Shown piece by piece: positions 17,917 to 27,878 of a stretch of 64,000 nucleotides of DNA. The stretch is from Clostridium_AD sp964467165 (GTDB taxonomy: Bacteria > Bacillota > Clostridia > Clostridiales > Clostridiaceae). The notes beneath the pieces were generated by a model that did no database searches, was not told where the DNA came from, and saw nothing but the letters and a program-made list of their open reading frames with translations. Location of the stretch: NCBI GenBank assembly GCA_964467165.1, contig CAYXOL010000010.1, positions 1 to 64,000 on the forward strand, given 5' to 3'. The position numbers were made by a program, and so were the translations under genes. Positions within the stretch are counted from its first letter, which is position 1. Each line of letters begins with the position of its first letter.

Positions 17917-18675
17917 ATGGGAATGTTTGATCTTACAGGGAAGGTAGCTATTGTTACCGGTGCGTCTGCTGGTTTGGGTGTACAATTCGCAAAAGCCTTG
18001 GCTGGACAGGGAGCAGATATAGCTCTATTTGCACGTAGGCTGGATAAATTGGAGGAAGTTGCTACTGAAGTTAGGGCAATGAATAGAAAATGCATTGTAG
18101 TTCAGTGTGACGTTGGAAGTGAAGAGGAAATTATTGCTGGTGTTGAAAGTGTAGTCAAGGAATACGGTAAGATAGATATACTTGTGAATAATGCAGGATT
18201 GTTTAGGACAAACCCTTTATTGGAATATGCTTTAGAAGATTGGGACACAGTCATAGATGTTAACCTTAGAAGTGTATTCCTTTGCACACGGGAAGCAGGT
18301 AAGATTATGTCTAAGCAGAAATATGGAAGAATTATCAATATAGCTTCAATTGGTGGTGTAACCGGTATGCCAGGACATATTTCTTACTACGCTGCCAAGG
18401 GAGGTGTCGTAAACATGACAAGGGCTATGGCTGCAGAATTGGCACCTTATAATATTGTGGTCAATTGCATATGCCCAGGTCTTTTTGAGAATGAGAAAAT
18501 AAGGGCAGGCACTCCTTATGCGAATTCTCAGGCAGAAAAAGCCCCGCTCAAACGCATTGGTACTGTAGGCGACATTGAGGGTATCTGTGTATATTTCGCA
18601 TCTGATGAAGCTGGTTATACTACTGGTCAATACATTTGCATTGATGGCGGTACCACATGTGTTACTAGAAATTAG
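17917..18675 (+). CDS. Short-chain dehydrogenase/reductase (SDR)
   Basis: 252 residues, the classical SDR length. TGASAGLG (14-21) binds NAD(P), NNAG is present, the catalytic Ser lies in IINIASIGG, and YYAAKGG supplies Tyr/Lys. DGG near the C-terminus is typical of FabG-like members. The start is at 17917 behind AAAGGTGGT; the upstream TTG at 17899 is unlikely. It follows the VOC gene in the same direction and is probably under the divergent TetR. Substrate not predictable. Confidence 0.88.
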   Translation: MGMFDLTGKVAIVTGASAGLGVQFAKALAGQGADIALFARRLDKLEEVATEVRAMNRKCIVVQCDVGSEEEIIAGVESVVKEYGKIDILVNNAGLFRTNPLLEYALEDWDTVIDVNLRSVFLCTREAGKIMSKQKYGRIINIASIGGVTGMPGHISYYAAKGGVVNMTRAMAAELAPYNIVVNCICPGLFENEKIRAGTPYANSQAEKAPLKRIGTVGDIEGICVYFASDEAGYTTGQYICIDGGTTCVTRN

Positions 18676-19026
18676 CTAGTAGAAAACAACAACTTCTAGT
18701 TATTGTTACGTCCCTCGAGGACATAATGAAAACTGGAAGTTTTTACTTTCCTCTTACGGCCATTGCCAGCATAATAAAAAGCCCTACTGAAATGAATACT
18801 CCTCCACCCATATAGTAATATTTCCAATGGTTTTATCGCTGGTAGGATTATTTATAACTTCTCCATTAAAGTACATGGTTATTCGACAAGTGACAGTCAC
18901 TCTTGTGGGTATGGTGAACTTAATTATGATGTTATTTTTGCTACAATATGTTAAAATACAATCAAGATAGTGTCATTAGTAAGTTTTTAAATTGATTAAT
19001 TTGGGTTATCTTGGAGGTGAACTGTT
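18676..19026. other. Intergenic region with a small membrane-gene remnant on the minus strand
   Basis: No intact gene. The minus strand at about 18743-18900 reads MYFNGEVINNPTSDKTIGN and, after a frame change, GGGVFISVGLFIMLAMAVRG-K-stop, the tail of a small membrane protein. The promoter for 19027 must lie at the right end. The TTG start there has a GGAGGTG site. Confidence 0.4.
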
Positions 19027-21243
19027 TTGGAAGGTGAATATATCAATAACTCACTTAATGAAATGTTAGATAAACTTTATAAAAACAGACATATTAAGCC
19101 GGAGGAAACCATTGAATTTGCTCTTGAAGCATATTCGCTATGCAAAAAAGAAAATTATGAAACTGGAATGGCGGTTGCATTATTGTTGGTAGGCCAGGCC
19201 TATGGAAATACAAGTAAATATGAAGACGGCATAACTTATTTATTTGATAGCATAAAGCTATCACAAAATCAAGATATATGTGATCTACAATTGCTTGCAT
19301 ATATTAATATTGGAAATATTTATTTAGACTTGGGAAACTATGAAAAAGGTTTAGATTATTATAATTCTGCTGAAAGGCTTTCAAAAGTAACTTATCATAG
19401 TAAAAATTACTTTAAAAACTTTAAAGTTGAATTAAATACTGCTATTATTAGTAATAATATAGGTGAAATATATAGACTTATTGGATGCTATGAAGAAGCT
19501 AAAATTTATTACAATTTGGCCGTTAAGATAGAAAGAGATTTTAATTACGAAGGTACCTTTGGAATGATACTTTCCAATCTTGGTAATGTGGAATATCACC
19601 TAGGCAACTATGAAAAGGCTATGGAATATTTAAATGAAGCCATTTCATTTTTGTTACATTATGATTATAAAATAGGTCTAGTAGAAGCTTATGGGATCTT
19701 GGCTTTAGTACATGAGAAAAAAGAAAATTATGAAGAATGTGAAAAAAGTTTTTTACTGGCCATCAATATTTATTCAGGAATAGACTATGCTTATAATAAG
19801 GTTGAAATTCTTATAGATTTTAGTAATTTTCTTGAAAATATCGGCAAGAGAGAGTTAGCTATTGAGAAGCTTGATGAGGCATATAATATTTCTATTGATA
19901 AAAAGATGTACGCTAAAACCATGGAGATTTGCAAAAGGGCTATTAGATTATATGAAAAAGCGAATGATGCTGATAATGCAAATAAATATTATAAGTTATA
20001 TTTTGAAATTGAAAAAAAACTAGAGCCTATAGAATTTGAAAATAGAGCTAAAAATCTAAAAACAAAAATAGATTTAGATAGTCTTGAAAATGAAAATAAG
20101 AGTATATTAGAAAAAAGTGAAACCTTTAGAAGAAAAGCAGAGGATCTTATAGAGGTTATTAAAAACATAACAATTATAGGTGAACTAGGACAAAAAATTA
20201 CTACGACTTTGGATTTAAACAAAATTTATGAAATGATATACAATACAATACAAAGTTTTATGAAAGCCAGTGCATTTGGAGTTGGTCTCTATGACGATGT
20301 GGAAAGAAAAATTCAATATCCTTATTGTGTAGAAAATAATGAGAGAACTGAAATGAATGATACTAATCTTGATAATGAAGCAAGTATAGCAGTAAAATGT
20401 TTAAGCGGTAATAAGATTATAGTCATTAATGATATGTTAAATGAATATTTAAACTATATAGAGGATGTAAATTATATTACAGACAATAACAATAGTGGAG
20501 ATCTTAATTCAGCCATATTTTGTCCACTCATCATTGATAAAAGCTTGATAGGCGTGATGACTGTACAAGCTTGTGAAAAAGATTCTTTTACAATGCTTAA
20601 AGTAGAAATGATAAAAGCACTTTCTTCCTATGCAGCTATAGCAATAAATAATGCAATGAAATCAAAGAGTCTACTTGTTGAAGTTGAGCAAAGAAGAAAG
20701 TTTCAAGCTCAATTAGAAGATACAAATAATAAGCTAATATATTTATCTGAAAACGATGGGCTTACTGACATACCAAACAGAAGAAAGTTTGATTTAATTA
20801 TTACTGAGGAATGGAACATGGCCAAGGAGAAAAAAAGTGTTTTATCACTAATAATTTTGGACATAGATTGCTTTAAACAATATAATGATAACTTTGGACA
20901 TACGGAGGGGGACCGTTGCTTGATAAGTATAAGCAATGAGCTTACTAAATCACTAGTTAATAACTATTTTGCTGCAAGACTTGGTGGAGATGAATTTGTT
21001 ATTGTGCTTCCGGATACAAACTTAGATGAGGCTATAAGGTACGGTGAAAATTTCAGGCGTAATGTGGAAAAACTATCTTTAACCCATAAATTTTCAAAAG
21101 TTAGTGATATTGTAACTGTCACCTTAGGTGCTTCTTCAGTTATACCAAATAATGATATTGAAATTAATCAATTAATAAGACAAGCAGATAATGCCTTATA
21201 TGAAGCTAAGGCAAATGGTAAGAATCAGATTGTCGGTTTTTAA
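19027..21243 (+). CDS. TPR-GAF-GGDEF protein (diguanylate cyclase)
   Basis: 738 residues without membrane segments. Residues 1-340 are tetratricopeptide repeats (LAYINIGNIYLDLGNYEKGL; SNLGNVEYHLGNYEKAMEYL), followed by a coiled coil at about 345-385, a GAF domain at about 385-545 and a C-terminal GGDEF domain (570-738) with DGLTDIPNRRKFD and RLGGDEFVIVLP. The GGDEF signature is intact, so c-di-GMP synthesis is expected. The RxxD inhibitory site five residues upstream is not present. The start is TTG, 6 bases after GGAGGTG. The TPR/GAF input suggests a cytoplasmic signal or protein partner. A single gene. Confidence 0.9.
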   Translation: MEGEYINNSLNEMLDKLYKNRHIKPEETIEFALEAYSLCKKENYETGMAVALLLVGQAYGNTSKYEDGITYLFDSIKLSQNQDICDLQLLAYINIGNIYLDLGNYEKGLDYYNSAERLSKVTYHSKNYFKNFKVELNTAIISNNIGEIYRLIGCYEEAKIYYNLAVKIERDFNYEGTFGMILSNLGNVEYHLGNYEKAMEYLNEAISFLLHYDYKIGLVEAYGILALVHEKKENYEECEKSFLLAINIYSGIDYAYNKVEILIDFSNFLENIGKRELAIEKLDEAYNISIDKKMYAKTMEICKRAIRLYEKANDADNANKYYKLYFEIEKKLEPIEFENRAKNLKTKIDLDSLENENKSILEKSETFRRKAEDLIEVIKNITIIGELGQKITTTLDLNKIYEMIYNTIQSFMKASAFGVGLYDDVERKIQYPYCVENNERTEMNDTNLDNEASIAVKCLSGNKIIVINDMLNEYLNYIEDVNYITDNNNSGDLNSAIFCPLIIDKSLIGVMTVQACEKDSFTMLKVEMIKALSSYAAIAINNAMKSKSLLVEVEQRRKFQAQLEDTNNKLIYLSENDGLTDIPNRRKFDLIITEEWNMAKEKKSVLSLIILDIDCFKQYNDNFGHTEGDRCLISISNELTKSLVNNYFAARLGGDEFVIVLPDTNLDEAIRYGENFRRNVEKLSLTHKFSKVSDIVTVTLGASSVIPNNDIEINQLIRQADNALYEAKANGKNQIVGF

Positions 21244-21610
21244 TTTAGATAATTAGATAATAAACTAAGTTAATCCTTAGTGAGATCTTGTTACTATGCT
21301 CCTTTAGAAGGGAAACTATTGGTATAATTAGCAATGGGAAGATTTTCGCTCATACCCTATGGATCCGTGAGTAAATATTTTTACATTTATATAAAAATAA
21401 ATTAAAAATGCAATAGAAGATAATGTTATATCAATAAACAGACAAGTAACACCCAAAATGGTAAAATTGATAAAAACATATATGAATATAGGACTACAAG
21501 GAGCTAAAATTCTTGTGTAGTCTTTATTTTTTTATAACAAGGGAATTTGAGATGATTTATATTAATTTAATGTATAATATAAAAGTGAGAATAAGAAAGG
21601 CGGAATTGAG
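21244..21610. other. Intergenic region upstream of the patatin gene
   Basis: No gene. It contains a strong terminator (21492-21533) and the promoter region of the patatin gene (TATAAT-like sequence at about 21573). Nothing else is clear. Confidence 0.4.
21492..21533 (+). terminator. Rho-independent terminator
   Basis: GACTACAAG and CTTGTGTAGTC form a 9-10 bp stem with one bulge, followed by TTTATTTTTTT. It is placed about 250 bases after the diguanylate cyclase gene. Confidence 0.7.
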
Positions 21611-22459
21611 ATGGAAAATGTGGGACTTGTCCTTGAAGGAGGCGGCATGAGAGGTTTGTATACTTGTGGAGCCTTGGAGTTTTTTATGGAAAAGGACATA
21701 TATTTTAACTATATTATTGGAGTATCAGCTGGAGCGTGTAATGCTGTTTCTTATATAGCAAGGCAAAAGGGCAGGAATAGAAAAGTAAATATACAGTTTG
21801 CAAAAGATTGGAGATATATGAGTTTTAGAAATCTTTTATTGAAAAAATCATTTTTTGGAATGGATTTTATCTTTGAAGAGATTCCTAGCAAATATGTGCC
21901 CTTTGATTTTGAAACCTTTTATAAATCAGATTGTAGGTTCTTAGTTGGAACCACGGATTGTAATACTGGAAAATCCGTATATCTAAACAAGGAAGATTTA
22001 ACTGAAGGCTTTTATGCTTTAAGAGCGACCTCCGCTTTACCACTTATATCACCTATTGTTAATTTTAAGGGATATGAACTTTTGGATGGAGGAATTTCAG
22101 ATTCCATACCTATAGCTAAGTCAATAGAGGATGGAAATGCTAAAAATATTATTATATTAACAAGAAATAAAGAATACAGAAAAAGTCCGATAAAGCATAT
22201 AAATTTATTAAAATTAAAATATAAGAAGTATCCATCGCTAATAAAAACAATGACTGATAGATACAAAAATTATAATAAAACTTTAGAATATGTTGAACAG
22301 CTGGAAAGTGAAGGCAAGGTAATTGTTATAAGACCTTTAGAGGAATTAAAGGTAGGAAGACTTGAAAGAGATCCTAAAAAACTGCAGGAACTGTTTGAAA
22401 ATGGATATGAAGATGCTAAAAATAACTATGAAAAAATAATGGAGTTTCTTTCTAATTAA
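21611..22459 (+). CDS. Patatin-like phospholipase
   Basis: 282 residues. GGGMRG (10-15) forms the oxyanion hole, GVSAGA carries nucleophile S39, and LLDGGISDS supplies the Asp of the Ser-Asp dyad. This is the YlmD/RssA-like bacterial patatin group, acting on lipids or acyl chains in the cytoplasm or at the inner membrane surface. No signal peptide. The ATG follows AAGGCGG. It stands 61 bases before a GNAT gene; cotranscription is possible. Confidence 0.9.
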   Translation: MENVGLVLEGGGMRGLYTCGALEFFMEKDIYFNYIIGVSAGACNAVSYIARQKGRNRKVNIQFAKDWRYMSFRNLLLKKSFFGMDFIFEEIPSKYVPFDFETFYKSDCRFLVGTTDCNTGKSVYLNKEDLTEGFYALRATSALPLISPIVNFKGYELLDGGISDSIPIAKSIEDGNAKNIIILTRNKEYRKSPIKHINLLKLKYKKYPSLIKTMTDRYKNYNKTLEYVEQLESEGKVIVIRPLEELKVGRLERDPKKLQELFENGYEDAKNNYEKIMEFLSN

Positions 22460-22520
22460 AAGCGTTTAAAATTCAGCATTATGAATAACAGTAACTTCAA
22501 TAAATATAAGGAGGCACCTT

Positions 22521-23063
22521 ATGAACACTTTTACAACGATAACAGCGGGTAGATTATTACTAAGAAGACTTGAAATAAAGGATAGGGATGATTTTTTTAG
22601 ATACCGTTCCTTGCCAGAGGTTTATAAATATCAATCATTTATGCCAAAGAATGTAACCGAAGTTGATGATTTTATAAGAGGTAATCATAGCAATCCCAAT
22701 ATCCCTAATACTTGGTTCCAATTAGCCATTAGTAAAAGGGATGAGGATGTGCTAATAGGTGATATAGGAATTCACTTTTTAGAGGATAATGCTCAAGTTG
22801 AGATAGGATATACCTTAGCACCAAGTTACCAAGGTAAGGGTTACGCCATAGAAGCCTTAAAAGCTGTTATTAATTATTTATTCTTTGATGTGAAGAAGCA
22901 TAGGGTTAGCGCATCTGTTGATCCTAACAATATAAAATCAATTAGACTTTTAGAGAAACTCGGTATGAGAAAAGAAGGCCACTTTATAAAGAGTTATAGA
23001 ATGGGTGACATGTGGCTTGATGATTGTATATATGCTATGTTGGAAGAGGAATGGGAAATATAA
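22521..23063 (+). CDS. GNAT acetyltransferase (RimJ/RimL type), paralogue of 60475
   Basis: 180 residues. RLLLRRLEIKDRDDFFRYRS start, LIGDIGIHFL strand, VEIGYTLAPSYQGKGYAIEA acetyl-CoA loop (QGKGYA) and SIRLLEKLGMRKEGHF are typical of ribosomal-protein or small-molecule N-acetyltransferases. It is very similar along its whole length to the 180-residue protein at 60475..61017, which points to a recent duplication about 38 kb apart. The ATG follows AAGGAGG. Substrate unknown. Confidence 0.9.
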   Translation: MNTFTTITAGRLLLRRLEIKDRDDFFRYRSLPEVYKYQSFMPKNVTEVDDFIRGNHSNPNIPNTWFQLAISKRDEDVLIGDIGIHFLEDNAQVEIGYTLAPSYQGKGYAIEALKAVINYLFFDVKKHRVSASVDPNNIKSIRLLEKLGMRKEGHFIKSYRMGDMWLDDCIYAMLEEEWEI

Positions 23064-23168
23064 TATAGAGAAGATAAGTAGTATAAAAATAAAAAAGTAT
23101 AGAATTGAAATTAGGTGTAGTTCAGTGTCCCAGCACCTAGATTCAATAATAAATTAAAAGGAGCGAGT

Positions 23169-24002
23169 ATGGAATTTCAAAAGTCGGTTATTGAACTTAT
23201 AAAGATGAGGACATCAAGCAGATCATACCAGCAAAGAGATATTGAAATTATAACCATTAAAAAGCTAAAGGATTATATTACAAAAATTAATGAAGAAACG
23301 AAATTAAAGGTTAAGTTTATATTTATACACAGCAAAGATGATGGTAGGAAAGTGAAAAAATTAGGTACATATGGGGTTATATCAGGTGCTAATTCATTTA
23401 TCCTAGGAATATTAGATAAAGAAGAAAAAGATGCCCTTGAATTAGGGTATTTATTTGAAAAAATTGTGCTCTTCGCAACAGATTTGGGACTGCAAACATG
23501 CTGGCTGGGTGGAACTTTTAATAAGAGTAATTTTGAACAAAATATGAGTTTGCTTGACAATGAATTTATACCCATTGTTTCTCCAGTGGGAATAAAAAAA
23601 GAAAAGCCTAGGGTTTTTGAATCAGCTATGAGAGCAGTTGTTGGGGCTAATAAAAGAAAACCTTGGAGTGAATTGTTTTTTGAGGTAGATGGGTTAGTAC
23701 CATTAAATGAAGATAGTGAAGGAGAATATGCGATTCCATTAGAGATGGTAAGACTTGGACCTTCTGCTTCAAATAAACAACCTTGGAGAATTATAAAGGA
23801 TAAGAATGCATATCACTTTTTACTTTGCAGGACAAAAGGCTATGGAGTAAGTGGTTATGATATGCAAAAAAATGATATTGGTATAGCCAAATGCCATTTT
23901 GAGTTATCTGTAAATGAACTTGGTTTAAAAGGCACGTGGCAAGAAATTAAAAATACAAATACGCCAAATAACTGGGAATACATTTGTACCTGGTCAAAAT
24001 AA
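23169..24002 (+). CDS. Nitroreductase-family protein
   Basis: 277 residues. RTSSRSYQQRDI at the N-terminus is the FMN-binding start of the nitroreductase fold. LGLQTCWLGGTF and VRLGPSASNKQPWR are the other FMN/dimer motifs, here in a long two-lobed variant. Flavin-dependent reduction of nitro, quinone or similar substrates is expected. AAAGGAG precedes the ATG. It stands between GNAT and DUF4180 genes and looks monocistronic. Confidence 0.85.
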   Translation: MEFQKSVIELIKMRTSSRSYQQRDIEIITIKKLKDYITKINEETKLKVKFIFIHSKDDGRKVKKLGTYGVISGANSFILGILDKEEKDALELGYLFEKIVLFATDLGLQTCWLGGTFNKSNFEQNMSLLDNEFIPIVSPVGIKKEKPRVFESAMRAVVGANKRKPWSELFFEVDGLVPLNEDSEGEYAIPLEMVRLGPSASNKQPWRIIKDKNAYHFLLCRTKGYGVSGYDMQKNDIGIAKCHFELSVNELGLKGTWQEIKNTNTPNNWEYICTWSK

Positions 24003-24087
24003 TAGTAGCTTTATATTAAAGGGTAATATTAAGATTAGTGGGAATGCTTATTGTTCGCATTGCTATTTATTTCATTGGAGGATATTT

Positions 24088-24453
24088 ATGAAAATAATTA
24101 AAATTAAAGAGAATGACGTAGAGATTGCTGTGGTAAGCAGCAATGAGATAGTAATAACTGATGTTCAGTCAGCATTAGATTTTATGGCAACAGTAAATTA
24201 TGAAGTAGGTTGTCACCGCATAATTTTGAATAAGTCCTCAATATGTGAGGATTTTTTCAACTTAAAAACACGCCTTGCAGGAGAAATATTGCAAAAATTT
24301 ATTAATTATCAAATAAAAATTGCTATAGTTGGTGATTTTTCTGTGTACACAAGTGAGAGTTTGAAGGATTTCATCTATGAGAGTAACAAAGGGAAAAATA
24401 TATTTTTCTTGCCAAATGAAAAACAAGCTATTGATAGATTGAGTATTGATTAG
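24088..24453 (+). CDS. DUF4180 family protein
   Basis: 121 residues with the family pattern ITDVQSALDFMATVNYEVGC, LNKSSICEDFFNLKTRLAGE ILQKF and KIAIVGDFS. Soluble, no signal peptide. Function unknown; members are often next to stress or detoxification genes. A GGAGG ribosome site precedes the ATG. It follows the nitroreductase gene by 85 bases. Confidence 0.8.
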   Translation: MKIIKIKENDVEIAVVSSNEIVITDVQSALDFMATVNYEVGCHRIILNKSSICEDFFNLKTRLAGEILQKFINYQIKIAIVGDFSVYTSESLKDFIYESNKGKNIFFLPNEKQAIDRLSID

Positions 24454-24533
24454 GGGAAATCCATGAAGTAGGAGCTGGGCTGACAGGCTATACTATAGAT
24501 AATCTATACTTACAAACTATATTAAAAATACTA

Positions 24534-24562
24534 AAGGGAGTTCACACAGTGAACTCCCTTCT
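24534..24562 (+). terminator. Terminator hairpin, dispersed hairpin family 2 copy A
   Basis: AAGGGAGTTCAC and GTGAACTCCCTT form a 12-bp stem with a short loop. The stem and the preceding bases (ATTAAA..ACTAAAGGGA) are shared with 58044-58071, so this is a repeated element as well as a likely terminator. Confidence 0.65.
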
Positions 24563-24772
24563 AAAATATACATATTTAATTTTTAATTAAGTAGAGCATA
24601 GTAACTATTTTTCAATTAAAGTACTTTTCTTTGTCTTTTACATATATTAAAGACCATTTACTTATAAAATTGTACTACCCTCTAAAAACTCTGAAAATTT
24701 AATTTGACCCATTGGACTATCCCCTTTCGATTAGCAAATTTATTAGTTTATCTAATGAAGGTTAATATCTAA

Positions 24773-24790
24773 GTGGAAGTACTTCCACTC
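24773..24790. promoter_or_regulatory. 18-bp perfect palindrome, operator candidate
   Basis: AGTGGAAGTACTTCCACT is fully self-complementary. It lies about 275 bases upstream of the ABC importer, far from either gene, so the regulator and target are unknown. Confidence 0.45.
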
Positions 24791-25061
24791 TTTGTGCTGA
24801 ATTAAATTTTGCTTATTTGTTTATGAACTTATAATAACATACTAATAAATATTTGTAAAGAGATATTTTTAAATAATAAAAATTATTAATTAAAAAATGC
24901 TTTATTATGGTCAATGAATCGAATGGAAAGGGTGATAATGTATGTTTTTCTTACATTAAGGTAAGAAAAATTTACTTGTTTATTCAAAATGTAAATGTTT
25001 ACTTTATAATGTAGTTATAGAACAAATAATAGATTTTAAATTAAATGGGGGGTAGTTATTT

Positions 25062-26093
25062 ATGAAAAAGAAAAGCTTAATAGCATTAACACTAACTAGC
25101 TTAATGGTTGCAGGAATGTTCGTGGGATGCGCAAGTAAAAATACTACAGTAGAGAAAAATGAAGATTTGAAACTTACAATTTATTCTGGACTTATGGAAG
25201 ATCATATGGTTAAGACAGTAGAAGAATTTACAAAAGAAACCGGTATTAAAGCAGAGGCTGTTAGAATGTCCTCAGGTGAAATACTTGGAAGAATTAGAGC
25301 AGAAAAAGAAAATCCAAAGGCTTCAGTTTGGTTTGGAGGTCCAGCAGATGCATTTGTTCAAGCTAAAGAAGATGGACTTCTAGAAAATTATGTTTCAGAT
25401 AATGCAAAGGATATATCAGATAAATATAAGGATAAAGACGGAGCGTGGACTGGAATATACATTGGATACTTAGGTTTTGCATCTAATAAAAAGTTACTTG
25501 AAGAAAAAGGTATAAAAGCACCAACAAGTTGGGAAGATTTATTAAAGCCCGAGTTTAAAGGCCAGGTATCTATAGCAAATCCAGGTTCTTCAGGAACTGC
25601 ATATACTGTTTTATCAACAATAGTACAGCTAAAAGGTGAAGAGGAAGGTCTTAAATATATGAAAAATCTTAACACTAATATTAAGTCTTATGAAAAATCA
25701 GGAACTGCACCAGCAAGACTTGCAGGACAAGGTGAAGTAATGGTTGGAATTTCATTCCTACATGATGGTATTAAATATAGAGAAGAAGGTATGAAGGACT
25801 TAGTTTTAACAGCGCCAAGCGAAGGAACAGGATATGAAATAGGAGCAACAGCTGTTCTTAAAAATGGACCTGATCAAAAGGCAGCAAAAATGTTTGTGGA
25901 TTTTTGTTTAAGTAAGAAAGGACAAGAGTTAGGCCAAACAGTAGGTTCGTACCAATTCCTAACAAATAAAAATGCTGTAGCACCTGCACTATCAGATGAA
26001 ATTAAGGATACAAAACTTATAGACTACAATTTAGAGTGGGCTGGAAAGAATAGAACCACATTAGTAGAAAAGTGGAATAAAGCTATTAAGTAA
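25062..26093 (+). CDS. ABC importer substrate-binding lipoprotein (AfuA/FbpA type)
   Basis: 343 residues. A lipoprotein signal peptide ends in MFVGC (C23 lipidated). The mature protein is a family-1 extracellular binding protein: LKLTIYSGLMEDHMVK, GGPADAFVQA, APTSWEDLLKPEFKGQVSIANP, GYEIGATAVLKNGPDQKAAK. This group contains Fe(III)-binding FbpA and hexose-phosphate-binding AfuA. The ligand cannot be fixed from sequence, and the adjacent YesM/YesN-type system makes a sugar or sugar phosphate as likely as iron. GGGGGG precedes the ATG, with TATAAT about 50 bases upstream. First gene of a likely seven-gene cluster. Confidence 0.85.
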   Translation: MKKKSLIALTLTSLMVAGMFVGCASKNTTVEKNEDLKLTIYSGLMEDHMVKTVEEFTKETGIKAEAVRMSSGEILGRIRAEKENPKASVWFGGPADAFVQAKEDGLLENYVSDNAKDISDKYKDKDGAWTGIYIGYLGFASNKKLLEEKGIKAPTSWEDLLKPEFKGQVSIANPGSSGTAYTVLSTIVQLKGEEEGLKYMKNLNTNIKSYEKSGTAPARLAGQGEVMVGISFLHDGIKYREEGMKDLVLTAPSEGTGYEIGATAVLKNGPDQKAAKMFVDFCLSKKGQELGQTVGSYQFLTNKNAVAPALSDEIKDTKLIDYNLEWAGKNRTTLVEKWNKAIK

Positions 26094-26166
26094 GATAGTA
26101 ATTGTAATGGGAATAGGGTGCATATAAAACCCTATTCCCAATTTCATATAGAGAGGTGATAGGCTA

Positions 26167-27864
26167 ATGGCAATAAATAAACGTAGAATGAAAAACCAAC
26201 ATAAAATTGATGATATGAAGAAAATAATGAAAGACCCAGTGCTTACAACCACAATAATATTTTTAATAGTTACCTTAGCTATATTTATCCTATATCCATT
26301 GTATTCTGTATTAAAGGTAAGTTTTATTAATGAGGGAACGTTCTCCTTAAGGGCTTATGTTCAGATATTAAATGATATAGATTTTAGACAAACATTTGGG
26401 AATACTTTATTACTTGGTGTTACTGTTGGAATATTGTCAACAGTGATTGGATTTCTATTTGCATATGCAGATGCATACATAAAGTCACATTTTAAGAAAC
26501 TTTTCAAGGTGGTTTCAATATTACCTATTATATCTCCACCATTTGTTCTGGCATTATCAGCAATTATGCTGTTTGGACAGTTTGGAATAATAACAAGACA
26601 ATTACTTCATATAAAAGATGCTAATATATATGGCTTTAGGGGAATAGTTATGGTTCAAACAATGACATTCTTTCCTGTGGCGTATTTATTATTAATAGGT
26701 CTTTTAAAGAAGATAGACCCAGCACTTGAGGAAGCGGCTAGAAGCATGGGAGCTTCAAGATGGGTGACTTTTAAAACAGTAACATTACCGTTGTTACTAC
26801 CAGGAATTGCAAATGCATTTTTGTTAACTTTTATAGAAGTTGTGGCAGACTTTTCAAATCCTATGGTAATAGGAGGAAACTTCTCAACCCTTGCAACAAA
26901 AATATATATGCAAGCCATAGGAAACTATGATATGGCGGGTGGAGCGGCGATAGCAGTTGTATTGTTATCCTTATCAATATTGCTATTTGGTTTAGAAAAA
27001 TTCTGGATAGAAAAGAAATCTTATGTAACTGTGACAGGAAAGGCATCAAGAGAAAGAGATGTTATAACAGAAAAGCACATAGTATGGCCAATAGATATTG
27101 CATGCCTACTTATAACTATATTCGTGCTATCATTCTATGTATTAATACCAATAGGCGGGATATTTAAGGTTATGGGAATAGATTACACCTTTACTTTAGC
27201 TCATTTTCAATATGTATTTAATTTAGGTCTAGAGCCTTTAAAGGATACAACACTATTATCAATTTATGCAACTCCCATAACTGGGATTTTAGGAATGATA
27301 ATAGCATTTTTAATTGTGAGAAAGAGATTTGTAGGAAGAAGCTTTATAGAGTTTACTTCACTTTTAGCCATGGCAGTTCCAGGAACAGTTCTGGGCCTTG
27401 GATATATAAGTGCTTATAACACTAAACCATTATTACTTACAGGAACAGGCCTTATTATAGTAATAGCATTTATTGTTAGAAGCTTGCCAGTAGGAGTAAG
27501 ATCCGGAGTAGCGGCACTTCAGCAAATAGATCCAGCTATAGAAGAAGCAGCACAAGATTTAGGTGCCAATTCTACAAAGGTATTTGTATCAGTAACACTA
27601 CCGCTTATAAAGACAGCATTTTTCAGTGGTATGGTTTATACATTTGTTAGAAGTATGACAGCTGTTAGTGCAGTAATATTTCTAATTACTCCAAAGTATA
27701 AGCTTTTAACGGCCTCCATATTATCACAGGTTGATAATGGAAGATTTGGAGTGGCATCAGCCTTTTCAACAATATTAATTTTGATAGTTTATATAGCCAT
27801 AGCTATAATGTATTTTGTATTAAATAAAATGGGCGTAAGTAAGAGTGATGATAATATATTATAA
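26167..27864 (+). CDS. ABC importer permease (fused two-domain, AfuB/FbpB type)
   Basis: 565 residues with about 12 membrane segments in two homologous halves, each with a binding-protein-dependent transport signature: EEAARSMGASRWVTFKTVTL in the first half and EEAAQDLGANSTKVFVSVTL in the second (EAA loops contacting the ATPase). The fused arrangement is usual for Fe(III)/AfuB permeases. It starts 73 bases after the binding-protein gene behind GAGAGGTGAT. Confidence 0.9.
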   Translation: MAINKRRMKNQHKIDDMKKIMKDPVLTTTIIFLIVTLAIFILYPLYSVLKVSFINEGTFSLRAYVQILNDIDFRQTFGNTLLLGVTVGILSTVIGFLFAYADAYIKSHFKKLFKVVSILPIISPPFVLALSAIMLFGQFGIITRQLLHIKDANIYGFRGIVMVQTMTFFPVAYLLLIGLLKKIDPALEEAARSMGASRWVTFKTVTLPLLLPGIANAFLLTFIEVVADFSNPMVIGGNFSTLATKIYMQAIGNYDMAGGAAIAVVLLSLSILLFGLEKFWIEKKSYVTVTGKASRERDVITEKHIVWPIDIACLLITIFVLSFYVLIPIGGIFKVMGIDYTFTLAHFQYVFNLGLEPLKDTTLLSIYATPITGILGMIIAFLIVRKRFVGRSFIEFTSLLAMAVPGTVLGLGYISAYNTKPLLLTGTGLIIVIAFIVRSLPVGVRSGVAALQQIDPAIEEAAQDLGANSTKVFVSVTLPLIKTAFFSGMVYTFVRSMTAVSAVIFLITPKYKLLTASILSQVDNGRFGVASAFSTILILIVYIAIAIMYFVLNKMGVSKSDDNIL

Positions 27865-27878
27865 TAGGAGTGATGAAA

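Larger units (their letters stand above)
24454..25061. other. 608-base regulatory region before the ABC importer
   Basis: No gene. It holds a terminator hairpin (24534-24560), a perfect palindrome (about 24773-24790), an inverted repeat TTTCTTAC/GTAAGAAA at about 24949-24970, and GTAAA-TG-TTTAC at about 24993 immediately before TATAAT (about 25008). The last two sit in the promoter of the importer operon and are operator candidates. Confidence 0.5.
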
